Source of the DNA: JBBROS01 sp965213845 | GTDB lineage: Bacteria > Pseudomonadota > Alphaproteobacteria > Acetobacterales > Acetobacteraceae | Direction of reading: 5' to 3' | Assembly: GCA_965213845.1 (NCBI GenBank) | Contig: CBDCAI010000003.1 | Location: 124,001-188,000 of the forward strand | Length of the DNA stretch: 64,000 nt | Shown here: piece by piece, positions 40,885 to 48,900 of the stretch | How positions within the stretch are numbered: the first letter of the stretch is position 1 | How the letters are laid out: every line of letters starts with the position of its first letter | The notes under the pieces: model-generated | The model's input: only the letters and a program-made list of their open reading frames with translations | What the model was told of the DNA's origin: nothing | Databases searched by the model: none | Translations under genes and position numbers: made by a program

Positions 40885-42038
40885 CCAAGCCGACGACCTA
40901 CCTCATCCGCATGGTCGGCTTCCTGGTCGCCATGCTGGTCGTCGCCGGGCTGCTGTCCGGCGCGCTGTCGGTCGCCTTCGCCAGCAACCCGCTGCTCAAC
41001 ACCTTCATCCTTCTGGTGCTGCTCATCGGCATCGGCTGGAACATCGTCCAGGTCACCCGCCTCACGCCCGAGGTGCATTGGCTCGAGACGTTCCAGAAGC
41101 AGCGCGCCCAACTGGCTGCCCTGCCCGCCCCGCGCCTGCTGGCGCCCATGGCGAGCATGCTCGCCGCGCGCCAGGCCAAGGGCCGCGACGGGCAGGACCG
41201 CTTCACGCTGAGCGCCCCGGCCATGCGCAGCCTGCTCGACGGGCTCGCCAGCCGCCTGGACGAGGGACGCGAGCTGTCGCGCTACATGACGGGGCTGCTG
41301 ATCTTCCTCGGGCTGCTCGGCACCTTCTGGGGCCTGCTGCTGACGGTCGCTTCCGTGTCCGACGTGATCAGCGGCATGTCGGTGGGCTCGGGCGACCTCA
41401 ACGCGTTGTTCGAGCAGCTGAAGTCCGGCCTCGGCCGCCCGTTGCGGGGCATGGGGACGGCGTTCAGCAGCAGCATGTTCGGCCTGGCCGGGGCGCTGGT
41501 GCTCGGCTTCCTCGACCTGACGGCCGGGCAGGCGCAGAACCGCTTCTACAACGAGCTCGAGGAGTGGCTGGCCGGCCTCACGCGCCTGTCGTCAGGCGCG
41601 CTGGGCGGCGACGGCGACGCCTCCGTGCCGGTGTACGTGCAGGCGCTGCTGGAGCAGACCGCCGAGAACATGGAGAACCTGCAGAGCATCCTGGTGCGCG
41701 GCGAGGACGGCCGGCAGCAGGCCAACACCGCCATCTTGGCGCTGACGGAGCGCATCGGCATCCTGTCCGACACCATGCGCACCAACCAGCAGCTGATGCT
41801 CAAGATCGCCGAGAGCCAGGCGCTGCTGGCCCCCGCGTTGCAGCGCCTGGGCGAGCGGCGGCCCGATGGCGGCGGCGACGAGGCGGCGCGCGGTCATCTG
41901 CGCAACATCGAGCTTTACATGCAGCGCATGTTGACCGAGGGCGAGCAGGGCCGGGTGCAGAGCACGCAGGAGCTGCGGAACGACATCCGCGTCCTGACCC
42001 GCACGATCGCCGCCCTCGCCGACGGCCAGCCGGGCTGA
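40881..42038 (+). CDS. MotA/TolQ/ExbB-type proton channel family protein
   Basis: 385 residues. Four membrane segments are seen (about residues 9-32, 39-58, 136-158 and 189-213). The last two contain the family's hallmarks, IFLGLLGTFWGLLLTV and RGMGTAFSSSMFGLAGALVLGF. The loop between segments 2 and 3 and a 170-residue helical C-terminal tail lie in the cytoplasm; the tail includes TAILALTERIGILSDT and is likely a coiled coil. With the MotB-like partner it should form an ion-driven motor or force-transfer unit. The overall design recalls ZorA and other non-flagellar MotA proteins, but no defence genes follow. Confidence 0.85.
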   Translation: MTKPTTYLIRMVGFLVAMLVVAGLLSGALSVAFASNPLLNTFILLVLLIGIGWNIVQVTRLTPEVHWLETFQKQRAQLAALPAPRLLAPMASMLAARQAKGRDGQDRFTLSAPAMRSLLDGLASRLDEGRELSRYMTGLLIFLGLLGTFWGLLLTVASVSDVISGMSVGSGDLNALFEQLKSGLGRPLRGMGTAFSSSMFGLAGALVLGFLDLTAGQAQNRFYNELEEWLAGLTRLSSGALGGDGDASVPVYVQALLEQTAENMENLQSILVRGEDGRQQANTAILALTERIGILSDTMRTNQQLMLKIAESQALLAPALQRLGERRPDGGGDEAARGHLRNIELYMQRMLTEGEQGRVQSTQELRNDIRVLTRTIAALADGQPG

Positions 42039-42059
42039 TGCGCCCGATGCGACGCACCG

Positions 42060-43475
42060 ATGGCTAGGCGCCGCCGGGGCGGCGACGACGCCCTCAATCC
42101 CTGGCCCGGCTATGTGGACGCGCTGTCCACGCTGCTGATGGTCATCATCTTCGTGCTCCTGGTGTTCGTCCTGGCCCAGGCCTTCCTGTCCGTGGCGCTC
42201 ACCGGCCGCGACCGCGCGCTGGACCGCCTCAACCGCCAGGTCGCGGAGCTGACGGACATGCTGTCGCTCGAGCAGGGCCGCACCGGGGAGCTGCAGCTGT
42301 CCGTGGCGCAGCTGAACCGCGACCTGGCGGCTGCCACCCAGTCCCGCGAGGCCCTGACGCGCGAGCTGGGCGGGTTGCGCGAGGAGCAGGGCCGCGTCCT
42401 GGCCGACCGCGACGGGCTGCGCGCCGAACGCGACCGGCTTTCGGCGCGCCTGGCCGATGCGGCGCTGCTGAGCCAGTCCGCCGCTGCCCGCAGCGAGCAG
42501 CTGCAGGCCCGCATGGCCGAGACCGCAACCCGCACCGACCAGGCCGGGCAGGAGGCGGCGGGCCTGGCCACCGGCCTGGCCGAAAGCCGCCGGCAGCTGG
42601 CCCAGGCGCGACTGCAGCTGGCGCAGATCCAGGCGGAGATGGACCGGACGGTGAAGGCCGACCGCGCGACGATCGAGGCCCGGGTCGCGGAGGTGGCCAA
42701 GCTGGCGGACCAGCTCCGGGCATTGACGGCGCTGCGCGACGAGCTGGAGCGCCAGGCGCGCGATGCCGCCGTACGGGCCACGACGGAGGAGCAGCGGCGC
42801 CAGGCCGTGGCGGCCCAGCTGACGGACGAGCAGAAGCTCGGCGAGAGCGCCCGCGCGCAGGTCGCCCTGCTGTCCCGCCAGATGGACCAGCTGCGCACCC
42901 AGCTCGCCATGGCCACGGCGGCCCTCGACACCGCCGAGAAGGGCGGGCGGGACAAGGACGCGCAGATCGCCACCCTCGGCTCCCGCCTCAACGTCGCGCT
43001 CGCGTCCAAGGTGGAGGAGCTGCAGCGCTACCGCAGCGAGTTCTTCGGCCGGCTGCGCGAGGTGCTGGCCAACCGCCCCGGCATCCAGGTCGTCGGCGAC
43101 CGCTTCGTGTTCCAGAGCGAGGTGCTGTTCCCTGCCGGCAGCGCCGACATGACGGGCGCCGGCCAGGAGCAGATTCGCCAGCTCGCCACCACCCTGAAAT
43201 CCATCGCGAAGGACATCCCGGGCGACCTGAACTGGCTGCTGCGCGTGGACGGCCACGCCGACCGGCAGCCCACCTCCGGCGCGGCGTTCGTCTCGAACTG
43301 GGAGTTGTCGTCGCAGCGCGCCATCAACGTCGTGAAGCTGCTGGTCGACGAAGGCGTGCCGGCCCGGCGCCTGGCGGCGACGGGGTTCGGCGAGTTCCAG
43401 CCGCTCGACAACGCCGACAGCCCCGCCGCCTACGCCCGCAATCGCCGGATCGAGATCCGGCTGACCGACCGCTGA
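42060..43475 (+). CDS. MotB-like protein with long coiled coil and C-terminal OmpA domain
   Basis: 471 residues. A short basic N-terminus is followed by one membrane helix (about residues 20-46) with Asp20 in the form GYVDALSTLLMVIIF, as in MotB-type stators. Residues 50-320 are a heptad-rich coiled coil with many Gln, Glu, Arg and Leu. The C-terminal OmpA domain (about 335-471) is complete: VFQSEVLFPAGSADMT, VDGHADRQPT, SQRAINVVKLLVDEGVPARRL and NRRIEIRL. It should anchor the channel to peptidoglycan. It starts 21 bp after the MotA-like gene and ends 6 bp before the convergent M20 gene. Confidence 0.86.
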   Translation: MARRRRGGDDALNPWPGYVDALSTLLMVIIFVLLVFVLAQAFLSVALTGRDRALDRLNRQVAELTDMLSLEQGRTGELQLSVAQLNRDLAAATQSREALTRELGGLREEQGRVLADRDGLRAERDRLSARLADAALLSQSAAARSEQLQARMAETATRTDQAGQEAAGLATGLAESRRQLAQARLQLAQIQAEMDRTVKADRATIEARVAEVAKLADQLRALTALRDELERQARDAAVRATTEEQRRQAVAAQLTDEQKLGESARAQVALLSRQMDQLRTQLAMATAALDTAEKGGRDKDAQIATLGSRLNVALASKVEELQRYRSEFFGRLREVLANRPGIQVVGDRFVFQSEVLFPAGSADMTGAGQEQIRQLATTLKSIAKDIPGDLNWLLRVDGHADRQPTSGAAFVSNWELSSQRAINVVKLLVDEGVPARRLAATGFGEFQPLDNADSPAAYARNRRIEIRLTDR

Positions 43476-43481
43476 GGGCCG

Positions 43482-44909
43482 CTACTCCGCCATCGTGAAC
43501 GGCGGCGACAGCCCGGGCGGCAGCGGCGACACGTACGGCGCCTGCGCCAGCCGCCCGCGATGGTCCGCCTTGGCCGCCGCCAGCAGCGCGCCGTCCTGCA
43601 GCACATCGATGGCCGTTCCCGCGAGCGCCTTGGCCACGTGCACCATGCCCTTATGCGCCAGCGGGCTCTTGCCCTGCGCGGTCAGCTGCCAGGAGTGGCC
43701 GGGCGTGCCGATCGCGTAGGTGGCCCCGCGCGCCTGCACCGTCGGCACCGCCCAGCTGACGTCGCCCACGTCGGTGCTGCCGACCGTGCGGGCGCCCTTC
43801 GCCTCCAACGGCACGATCGAGTCGGCCAGCGGCGCCGCGGTCACGGGCATGCCGAACCGGGCATGCGCGCTGACGATGTCATCCTCCCGCACGGTCTGCC
43901 GAATCTCCTCGGCGAAGGCGCGGTCGGCGGCGTCGAACCCGGGCGGGCCCAGCCGCACCAGGTTGTCGTGCAGCGCCCGTTCCAGCGGCGTGTTGCCCAA
44001 CAGGTTGCTCATGCCGCTGAGCACGGCGATGGCGACCGTCGTTTCCGTCATCATCGCGGCGCCCCGGGCGATCTGGTCCACACGGGCGGCCAGCAGGCCC
44101 AGCTCGGCCAGCGTGGCGGCGCGCACGATGTAGCGCGACCTGGCTTGCGCCTGGACCACGTTCGGCGCGATCCCGCCGGCATCGAGCGTCGCGTAGTGGA
44201 TGCGGGCGCTGTCGGGCATGTGCTCCCGCAGGTAATTCACGCCGACGTTCATGAGTTCGACCGCATCGAGCGCGCTGCGCCCCAGCTCCGGGCTGGCGGC
44301 GGCGTGGCTGGCCCGGCCGATGAAGCTGTAATCCACCTGCAGGATGGCCAGGGAGTATGCCTCGTTCACGCCGGCGAACGGTGCCGGGTGCCAGGAGAGC
44401 GCAATGTCCACGTCGTCGAACGCGCCGTCGCGGACCATGAAGGTCTTGGCGGCCCCACCTTCTTCGGCGGGGCAGCCGTAGTAGCGGACTCGGCCGGCGA
44501 TGCCCTGCTCGGCCAGCCAGTCCTTCACCGCGGCGGCGGCCAGCATCGCGCCGGCGCCCAGCAGGTTGTGCCCGCAGCCGTGGCCCGCCCCGTCACCGGG
44601 CATCGGGCGATGCTCGGCCACGCCGGCCTCCTGGCTCAAGCCCGGCAGCGCGTCGTACTCGCCCAGGATCGCGATGACCGGCCCGCCCTCGCCGGCCTCA
44701 CCCATGACGGCGGTCGGGATGCCGGCCACCCCCTCCGTCACGCGGAACCCCTTCTCGTGCAGCATCGTTGCGTGCTCGGCCGACGACCGCCGCTCCTGGA
44801 AGTTCAGCTCCGGCATGCCCCAGACACGGTCCGAGAGGGCGATGAAGTCGTCCTGGTGCCGATCGACGATCTGCCAGATGCGGTCGGTGTTCTGCATCGG
44901 TGTCCCCAT
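43482..44909 (-). CDS. M20 family amidohydrolase (AbgB-like)
   Basis: 475 residues from an ATG at 44909; an ATG at 44897 (MQNTDRIWQIV) is equally possible. Metal-binding positions are seen in GDGAGHGCGHNLLGAG, GCPAEEGGAAKTFM (catalytic Glu) and ALSWHPAPFAGV. The dimerisation insert begins FIGRASHAAASPELGRSA. The pattern fits AbgB-like proteins that cleave p-aminobenzoyl-glutamate and related acyl amino acids. It is divergent from the gamma-glutamyltransferase gene; their joint presence suggests peptide or glutamate-conjugate use. Confidence 0.85.
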   Translation of the reverse strand: MGTPMQNTDRIWQIVDRHQDDFIALSDRVWGMPELNFQERRSSAEHATMLHEKGFRVTEGVAGIPTAVMGEAGEGGPVIAILGEYDALPGLSQEAGVAEHRPMPGDGAGHGCGHNLLGAGAMLAAAAVKDWLAEQGIAGRVRYYGCPAEEGGAAKTFMVRDGAFDDVDIALSWHPAPFAGVNEAYSLAILQVDYSFIGRASHAAASPELGRSALDAVELMNVGVNYLREHMPDSARIHYATLDAGGIAPNVVQAQARSRYIVRAATLAELGLLAARVDQIARGAAMMTETTVAIAVLSGMSNLLGNTPLERALHDNLVRLGPPGFDAADRAFAEEIRQTVREDDIVSAHARFGMPVTAAPLADSIVPLEAKGARTVGSTDVGDVSWAVPTVQARGATYAIGTPGHSWQLTAQGKSPLAHKGMVHVAKALAGTAIDVLQDGALLAAAKADHRGRLAQAPYVSPLPPGLSPPFTMAE

Positions 44910-44968
44910 CCTGCTTGCCCCGCGTCCGGAGTCGCGCGAAGCTTCGGCGGCATGCCCGGAGCCGGCCC

Positions 44969-46666
44969 ATGAACAGCTACCGTCCCACGCTTTATGGCAC
45001 AAGGCACGCGGTTTCGGCCGGGCACTACCTGGCGACCATGGCCGGCTTCGCCGTGCTGGAGGCCGGCGGCAACGCCATCGACGCCGGGTGCGCGGCGGGC
45101 ATGGCGCTGGGCGTGCTGCAGCCGGACCTGGTCAACGTCGCGGGCGTGGCGCCCATCGTCATCCGCATGGCCGACGGCACGGTGGAGACCATCGCCGGGC
45201 TGGGCCACTGGCCCCGCGCCCTGCCGCCCGACGTGTTCATGCGGGAACACGGCGGCCAGATCCCGATCGGGGTGCGCCGCACCGTCGTGCCCGCCGCGCC
45301 CGACGCCTGGATCACGGCCCTCGAGCGGCACGGCACGATGGGCTTCCCCGATATCGCGCAGTACGCCATCCGCTTCGCCCGCGACGGCTTCGCGATCAAC
45401 GAGCTGCTGGCCTACTCCATCGGCAGCAAGGAGACCGAGTACCGCCTGTGGCCGCAGAACGCCGCCGTGTTCCTGCCGGGCGGCGCGCTGCCGCGGGTGG
45501 GCGACAACTTCAAGCAGACGGACCTGGCCGGCACACTACAATACATGTCCGACCAGGCGAGCGCTGCGGGCGGGCGGGAGGCCGGGCTGCGGGCGGCGCA
45601 CGATGCCTTCTACCGCGGCGACATCGCCCGGCAGATCGTCGCGCACCAGCAGTCGGAAGGCGGCTTCCTGTCGATGGAGGATCTGGCCGGCTTCCGGTCC
45701 AGGATCGAGCCCGCCATCCGCCGGATGTGGCGCGGGCACGAGGTCATCACCTGCGGACCCTGGTGCCAGGGCCCTACCCTTCTGGAGACGCTGCTGCTGG
45801 TCGAGCAGGTCGGCATCGACGGCCTGGCCCACAACTCGTCGGCCTACATCCATGTGCTGATGGAATGCGTGAAGCTCGCCCTGGCCGACCGCGAATACCA
45901 TTTCGGGGACCCGGCCTTCGTCGACGTGCCGCTCGACCACCTGCTCTCCCCCGCCACCATCGCCCGGCGCGCCGCCCAGGTGCGGCCCGACAAGGCCTAC
46001 CCCGGCATGCCCGAACGGCTGGACGGCTACGGCGCCAATGCCGGGTTCCTGCGGTCTGCTGCGGCCCTGCCGCAGATGGATGCCGACACGTCGTATGCCT
46101 GCGCGGTCGACCGCTGGGGCAACGCGTTCAGCGCCACCCCGTCCGACGGATCGTCCACCGCGCCGATCGTGCCAGGGCTGGGCATCATCCCCTCGGCCCG
46201 CGGCTCCCAGAGCCGGCCGGACCCGGCCCATCCGTCGGGCGTGGCGCCGGGCAAGCGCCCACGCCTGACGCCCAACCCGGCCATCGTCGTGCCGAAGAAC
46301 GGCGGCGTCATGCCGTTCGGCACCCCCGGCGGCGACGTGCAGATCCAGGCCATGCTGCAGGTGCTGCTGAATGTGCTGCATTTCGACATGGAGCTGCAGC
46401 AGGCGATCGAGGCGCCCCGGGTCGCCAGCTACTCCTTCCCCTCGTCGTTCGCGCCGTTCGAGTACTTTCCCGCGCGCCTGGCGATCGAGTCGCGCATTCC
46501 GGCCGAGACCCGGCAGGAGCTGGCCAGCCTCGGGCACGACGTGCAGGACTGGCCGGACTGGACGTGGCTTGCCGGGAGCATCGAGGCGGTGCGGTCCGAC
46601 CCGTCCACCGGATTGATCGCTGCCGGGGCGGACCCGCGGCGGCCGGCCTACGCCGCCGCGATCTGA
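44969..46666 (+). CDS. Gamma-glutamyltransferase family protein
   Basis: 565 residues from an ATG at 44969. The family fold is shown by GRHAVSAGHYLATMAG-like GTRHAVSAGHY, VLEAGGNAIDAGCAAGMAL and AGFRSRIEPAI. The self-cleavage/nucleophile region reads MDADTSYACAVDRWGNAFSAT, with the Thr expected to become the new N-terminus. LTPNPAIVVPKNGG and FGTPGGDVQIQAML complete the small subunit. No signal peptide is visible, unlike E. coli Ggt, so it may be a cytoplasmic acylase or transferase of this family. It is convergent to the CBS gene. Confidence 0.86.
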   Translation: MNSYRPTLYGTRHAVSAGHYLATMAGFAVLEAGGNAIDAGCAAGMALGVLQPDLVNVAGVAPIVIRMADGTVETIAGLGHWPRALPPDVFMREHGGQIPIGVRRTVVPAAPDAWITALERHGTMGFPDIAQYAIRFARDGFAINELLAYSIGSKETEYRLWPQNAAVFLPGGALPRVGDNFKQTDLAGTLQYMSDQASAAGGREAGLRAAHDAFYRGDIARQIVAHQQSEGGFLSMEDLAGFRSRIEPAIRRMWRGHEVITCGPWCQGPTLLETLLLVEQVGIDGLAHNSSAYIHVLMECVKLALADREYHFGDPAFVDVPLDHLLSPATIARRAAQVRPDKAYPGMPERLDGYGANAGFLRSAAALPQMDADTSYACAVDRWGNAFSATPSDGSSTAPIVPGLGIIPSARGSQSRPDPAHPSGVAPGKRPRLTPNPAIVVPKNGGVMPFGTPGGDVQIQAMLQVLLNVLHFDMELQQAIEAPRVASYSFPSSFAPFEYFPARLAIESRIPAETRQELASLGHDVQDWPDWTWLAGSIEAVRSDPSTGLIAAGADPRRPAYAAAI

Positions 46667-46685
46667 CTGGAGCGCGGCGGGGGGT

Positions 46686-47120
46686 TCAGGCGGCGCCGGC
46701 CACGTACGCCTTCAGGCTGTCGACTTCCTGCGCCTGCTGGTCCAGCCGCGCCTTGACGATGTCGCCGATGCTGACGATCCCCACCAGCCGCTGACCGTCC
46801 AGCACCGGCAGGTGCCGCACGCGGCGGTGGGTCATCTGCTCCATGGCCTGGGCCACCGTCGTCTGCGGTGTCGTCGTGTGCAGGCCCTGGGTCATGATCT
46901 GGGCCGCGGTCATGTCCAGCGTCCGCGCCCCATGCTCGGGCAGGGCGCGCACGATGTCGCGCTCGCTGACGATGCCCAGCAGCTGGTCCGCGGTGTCCAT
47001 GACCAGGATCGCGCCGATCCGCTTGGCCGCGAGCCGCTGCGCGACCTCCGCCAGGCTAGCCGTGGGCGCCACGCGCGCGACGTCGTTCCCCTTATGCCTC
47101 AGGATCGCGGCGATCGTCAT
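46686..47120 (-). CDS. CBS domain protein
   Basis: 144 residues consisting of two CBS motifs: VAPTASLAEVAQRLAAKRIG with LLGIVSERDIVRAL, and TTTPQTTVAQAMEQMTHRRV with LVGIVSIGDIVKARL. Stand-alone CBS pairs bind adenine nucleotides and act as energy sensors or signal partners. The gene begins 198 bp from the hpnH stop and has no evident operon partner. Confidence 0.9.
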   Translation of the reverse strand: MTIAAILRHKGNDVARVAPTASLAEVAQRLAAKRIGAILVMDTADQLLGIVSERDIVRALPEHGARTLDMTAAQIMTQGLHTTTPQTTVAQAMEQMTHRRVRHLPVLDGQRLVGIVSIGDIVKARLDQQAQEVDSLKAYVAGAA

Positions 47121-47234
47121 GAGCTGTCTCCCCGTCTTCTGGTTGGTGGAGAGCCAGCCTGCGCCATCGCCAACCCCGCACGCAACGGGTCGGTTCGCGG
47201 GTGCAGCAATCGCACGACCCCGGCCGGTTCCGCC

Positions 47235-47325
47235 CCGGGTCAGTCGGCCGGGTCAGTCAGCCGGGTCAGTCGGCCGGGTCAGTCGGCCGGGTCAGTCGGC
47301 CGGGCCAGTCGGCCGAGTCAGTCGG
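47235..47325. repeat. 13-bp tandem repeat at the hpnH end
   Basis: Seven head-to-tail copies of CCGGGTCAGTCGG (one copy has CAG, one CCAG, one CGAG) from 47235 to 47325. The last copy includes the hpnH stop codon (47318-47320). The unit is not a multiple of three and lies mostly in the intergenic gap. It contains a GGCC-rich inverted element (CGGCCG) at each junction. It is likely to vary in copy number between strains. Confidence 0.85.
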
Positions 47326-48466
47326 CCGCGTCGGCCACCTGCGGCTTGCCGGGCTTCTTGTGCCGCAGCTCCGCCATCTTCTCCTGCACGTGCCGGCTGA
47401 ACACGTAGTCGGCCGGCCGCTGCTGCGAGAGATCGATCTCGGGTGCCATCGGGCCCTCCAGCTTCGGGCCGCGCAGGGCCGTCACCATCGTCTTTATGGG
47501 GCTGCGGACCGCGTCCATCACCGCCGTGCTCTCGTAGCCCGAGTGGACCATGCAGTCGGCGCACTTCTCGTAGTGGCCGGTCCCGTACTTGTCCCAGTCG
47601 GTGCTGTCCATCAGCTCCTTGAAGGTCTTCGTGTAGCCCTCGCCGAGCAGGTAGCACGGGCGCTGCCAGCCGAAGACGTTGCGGGTCGGCTTGCCCCACG
47701 GCGTGCAGCGGTAGTTCTCGTTGCCGGCCAGGAAGCTCATGAACAGCGGGCTCTGGGTGAACTTCCAGCCCTTGCCGACGCCGCGCTTCAGGATGTCGCG
47801 AAACAGCTGCTTGGTCTTCTGCCGCGACAGGAAGTGCGCCTGGTCCGGCGCCCGCTCATAGGCGTAACCGGGCGACGTCATGATCCCGTCCACGCCCAGC
47901 GCCATGACGCTGTCGAAGAAGCTCGCCACCCGATCGGGCTGCGCGCCGTCGAACAGGGTGCAGTTGATGCTCAGCCGGAAGCCGCGCCGCTTGGCTTCCT
48001 TGATCGCCGCGATCGCCCGGTCGTAGACGCCGTCCTGGCTGACGGCCCGGTCATGCATCTCCTTGTCGCCGTCCAGGTGCACGTCCCAGCTGAAGAACGG
48101 GTTCGGCGCGTACTCGTCCATCTTCTTTTCGAGCAGCAGGGCGTTGGTGCAGAGGTAGACGAACTTCTTGCGCGCCAGGATCCCCCGAACGATCTCCGCC
48201 ATCTCCTTGTGCAGCAGCGGCTCCCCGCCTGCGATCGCGACGACCGGTGCGCCGCACTCGTCGACGGCAGCCAGGGCGTCGGCGACGGACAGCCGCTGGT
48301 TCAGGATTTCGGCCGGGTAGTCGATCTTGCCGCAGCCCGAGCATGCCAGGTTGCAGCGGAACAGCGGCTCCAGCATCAGCACGAGCGGATAGCGCTTGTT
48401 GCCGATCAGGTGCTGCTTGACGACGTAGGCACCGACTCGGAGGACCTGCTGCAGGGGAACGGACAT
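47318..48466 (-). CDS. hpnH: Adenosyl-hopene transferase HpnH (radical SAM)
   Basis: 382 residues. The radical SAM cluster motif is CNLACSGC (Cys38, Cys42, Cys45), followed by the SAM-binding GGEPLLH. The length, the extended C-terminal domain with EKCADCMVHSGYES and the first residues (LRVGAYVVKQHLIGNKRYPLVLM) match HpnH across the whole protein. It joins the 5'-deoxyadenosyl group of SAM to diploptene, forming adenosylhopane, the first committed step of C35 hopanoids. It is divergent from the dxs-hpnMIJK genes. The C-terminus ends in the 13-bp repeat. Confidence 0.95.
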   Translation of the reverse strand: MSVPLQQVLRVGAYVVKQHLIGNKRYPLVLMLEPLFRCNLACSGCGKIDYPAEILNQRLSVADALAAVDECGAPVVAIAGGEPLLHKEMAEIVRGILARKKFVYLCTNALLLEKKMDEYAPNPFFSWDVHLDGDKEMHDRAVSQDGVYDRAIAAIKEAKRRGFRLSINCTLFDGAQPDRVASFFDSVMALGVDGIMTSPGYAYERAPDQAHFLSRQKTKQLFRDILKRGVGKGWKFTQSPLFMSFLAGNENYRCTPWGKPTRNVFGWQRPCYLLGEGYTKTFKELMDSTDWDKYGTGHYEKCADCMVHSGYESTAVMDAVRSPIKTMVTALRGPKLEGPMAPEIDLSQQRPADYVFSRHVQEKMAELRHKKPGKPQVADAAD

Positions 48467-48900
48467 TGACGACAGAACCTTTCACATCGACCGGGACTCG
48501 CGCCGGGCACCACGACAACGGGAATGAACGTCAAGCCACTGATCCCACTTCCACCAGCGGTCGTCCAGGTTGGCACGTTGGAGCCTGACGCGTCATGACG
48601 AAACATAGTGCATTGCGGTATGAAGGTTGCGGATGCTCTCTCAGAGATGATGAGAGGTGTTGCAAATAGGCCACATAACGCTGTTGCGAACGCGCCGGTA
48701 TGGCACGGGCTGACCGAAATGGGTAATGTTGCACCACGTTACACGGCGACGCCTCGCCGACTCGGTACGCTTGCCTCTCCGGGTCGGACGTGGTTTCACC
48801 CGCCGTCCCGGGCCGCTGTGCGTCTCCGGGCGGCCCCGTCGTCGAGACCTGAGAACACGCTGCCTGGTGCAGACCACAGCGTGGGGAGCAGATAGAAGAG
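48467..48900. other. 434-bp divergent control region between hpnH and dxs
   Basis: There is no gene of credible length here. The region from about 48,595 to 48,760 is distinctly richer in A and T than the rest of the window. It contains the inverted repeat CTCTCA-GAGATGA-TGAGAG (48638-48656). It also contains two GGTTGCGG/CATTGCGG-like direct repeats (about 48611 and 48625). Promoters for hpnH and for dxs-hpnMIJK must both lie here; I cannot place their -35 and -10 boxes with confidence. Confidence 0.5.

Noticed and set aside
40881..43475. Zorya antiphage system (ZorA/ZorB-like proteins)
   Set aside because: The MotA-like and MotB-like proteins fit the core design, but no ZorC, ZorD or ZorE gene is adjacent; efp, suhB and an M20 gene surround the unit instead.
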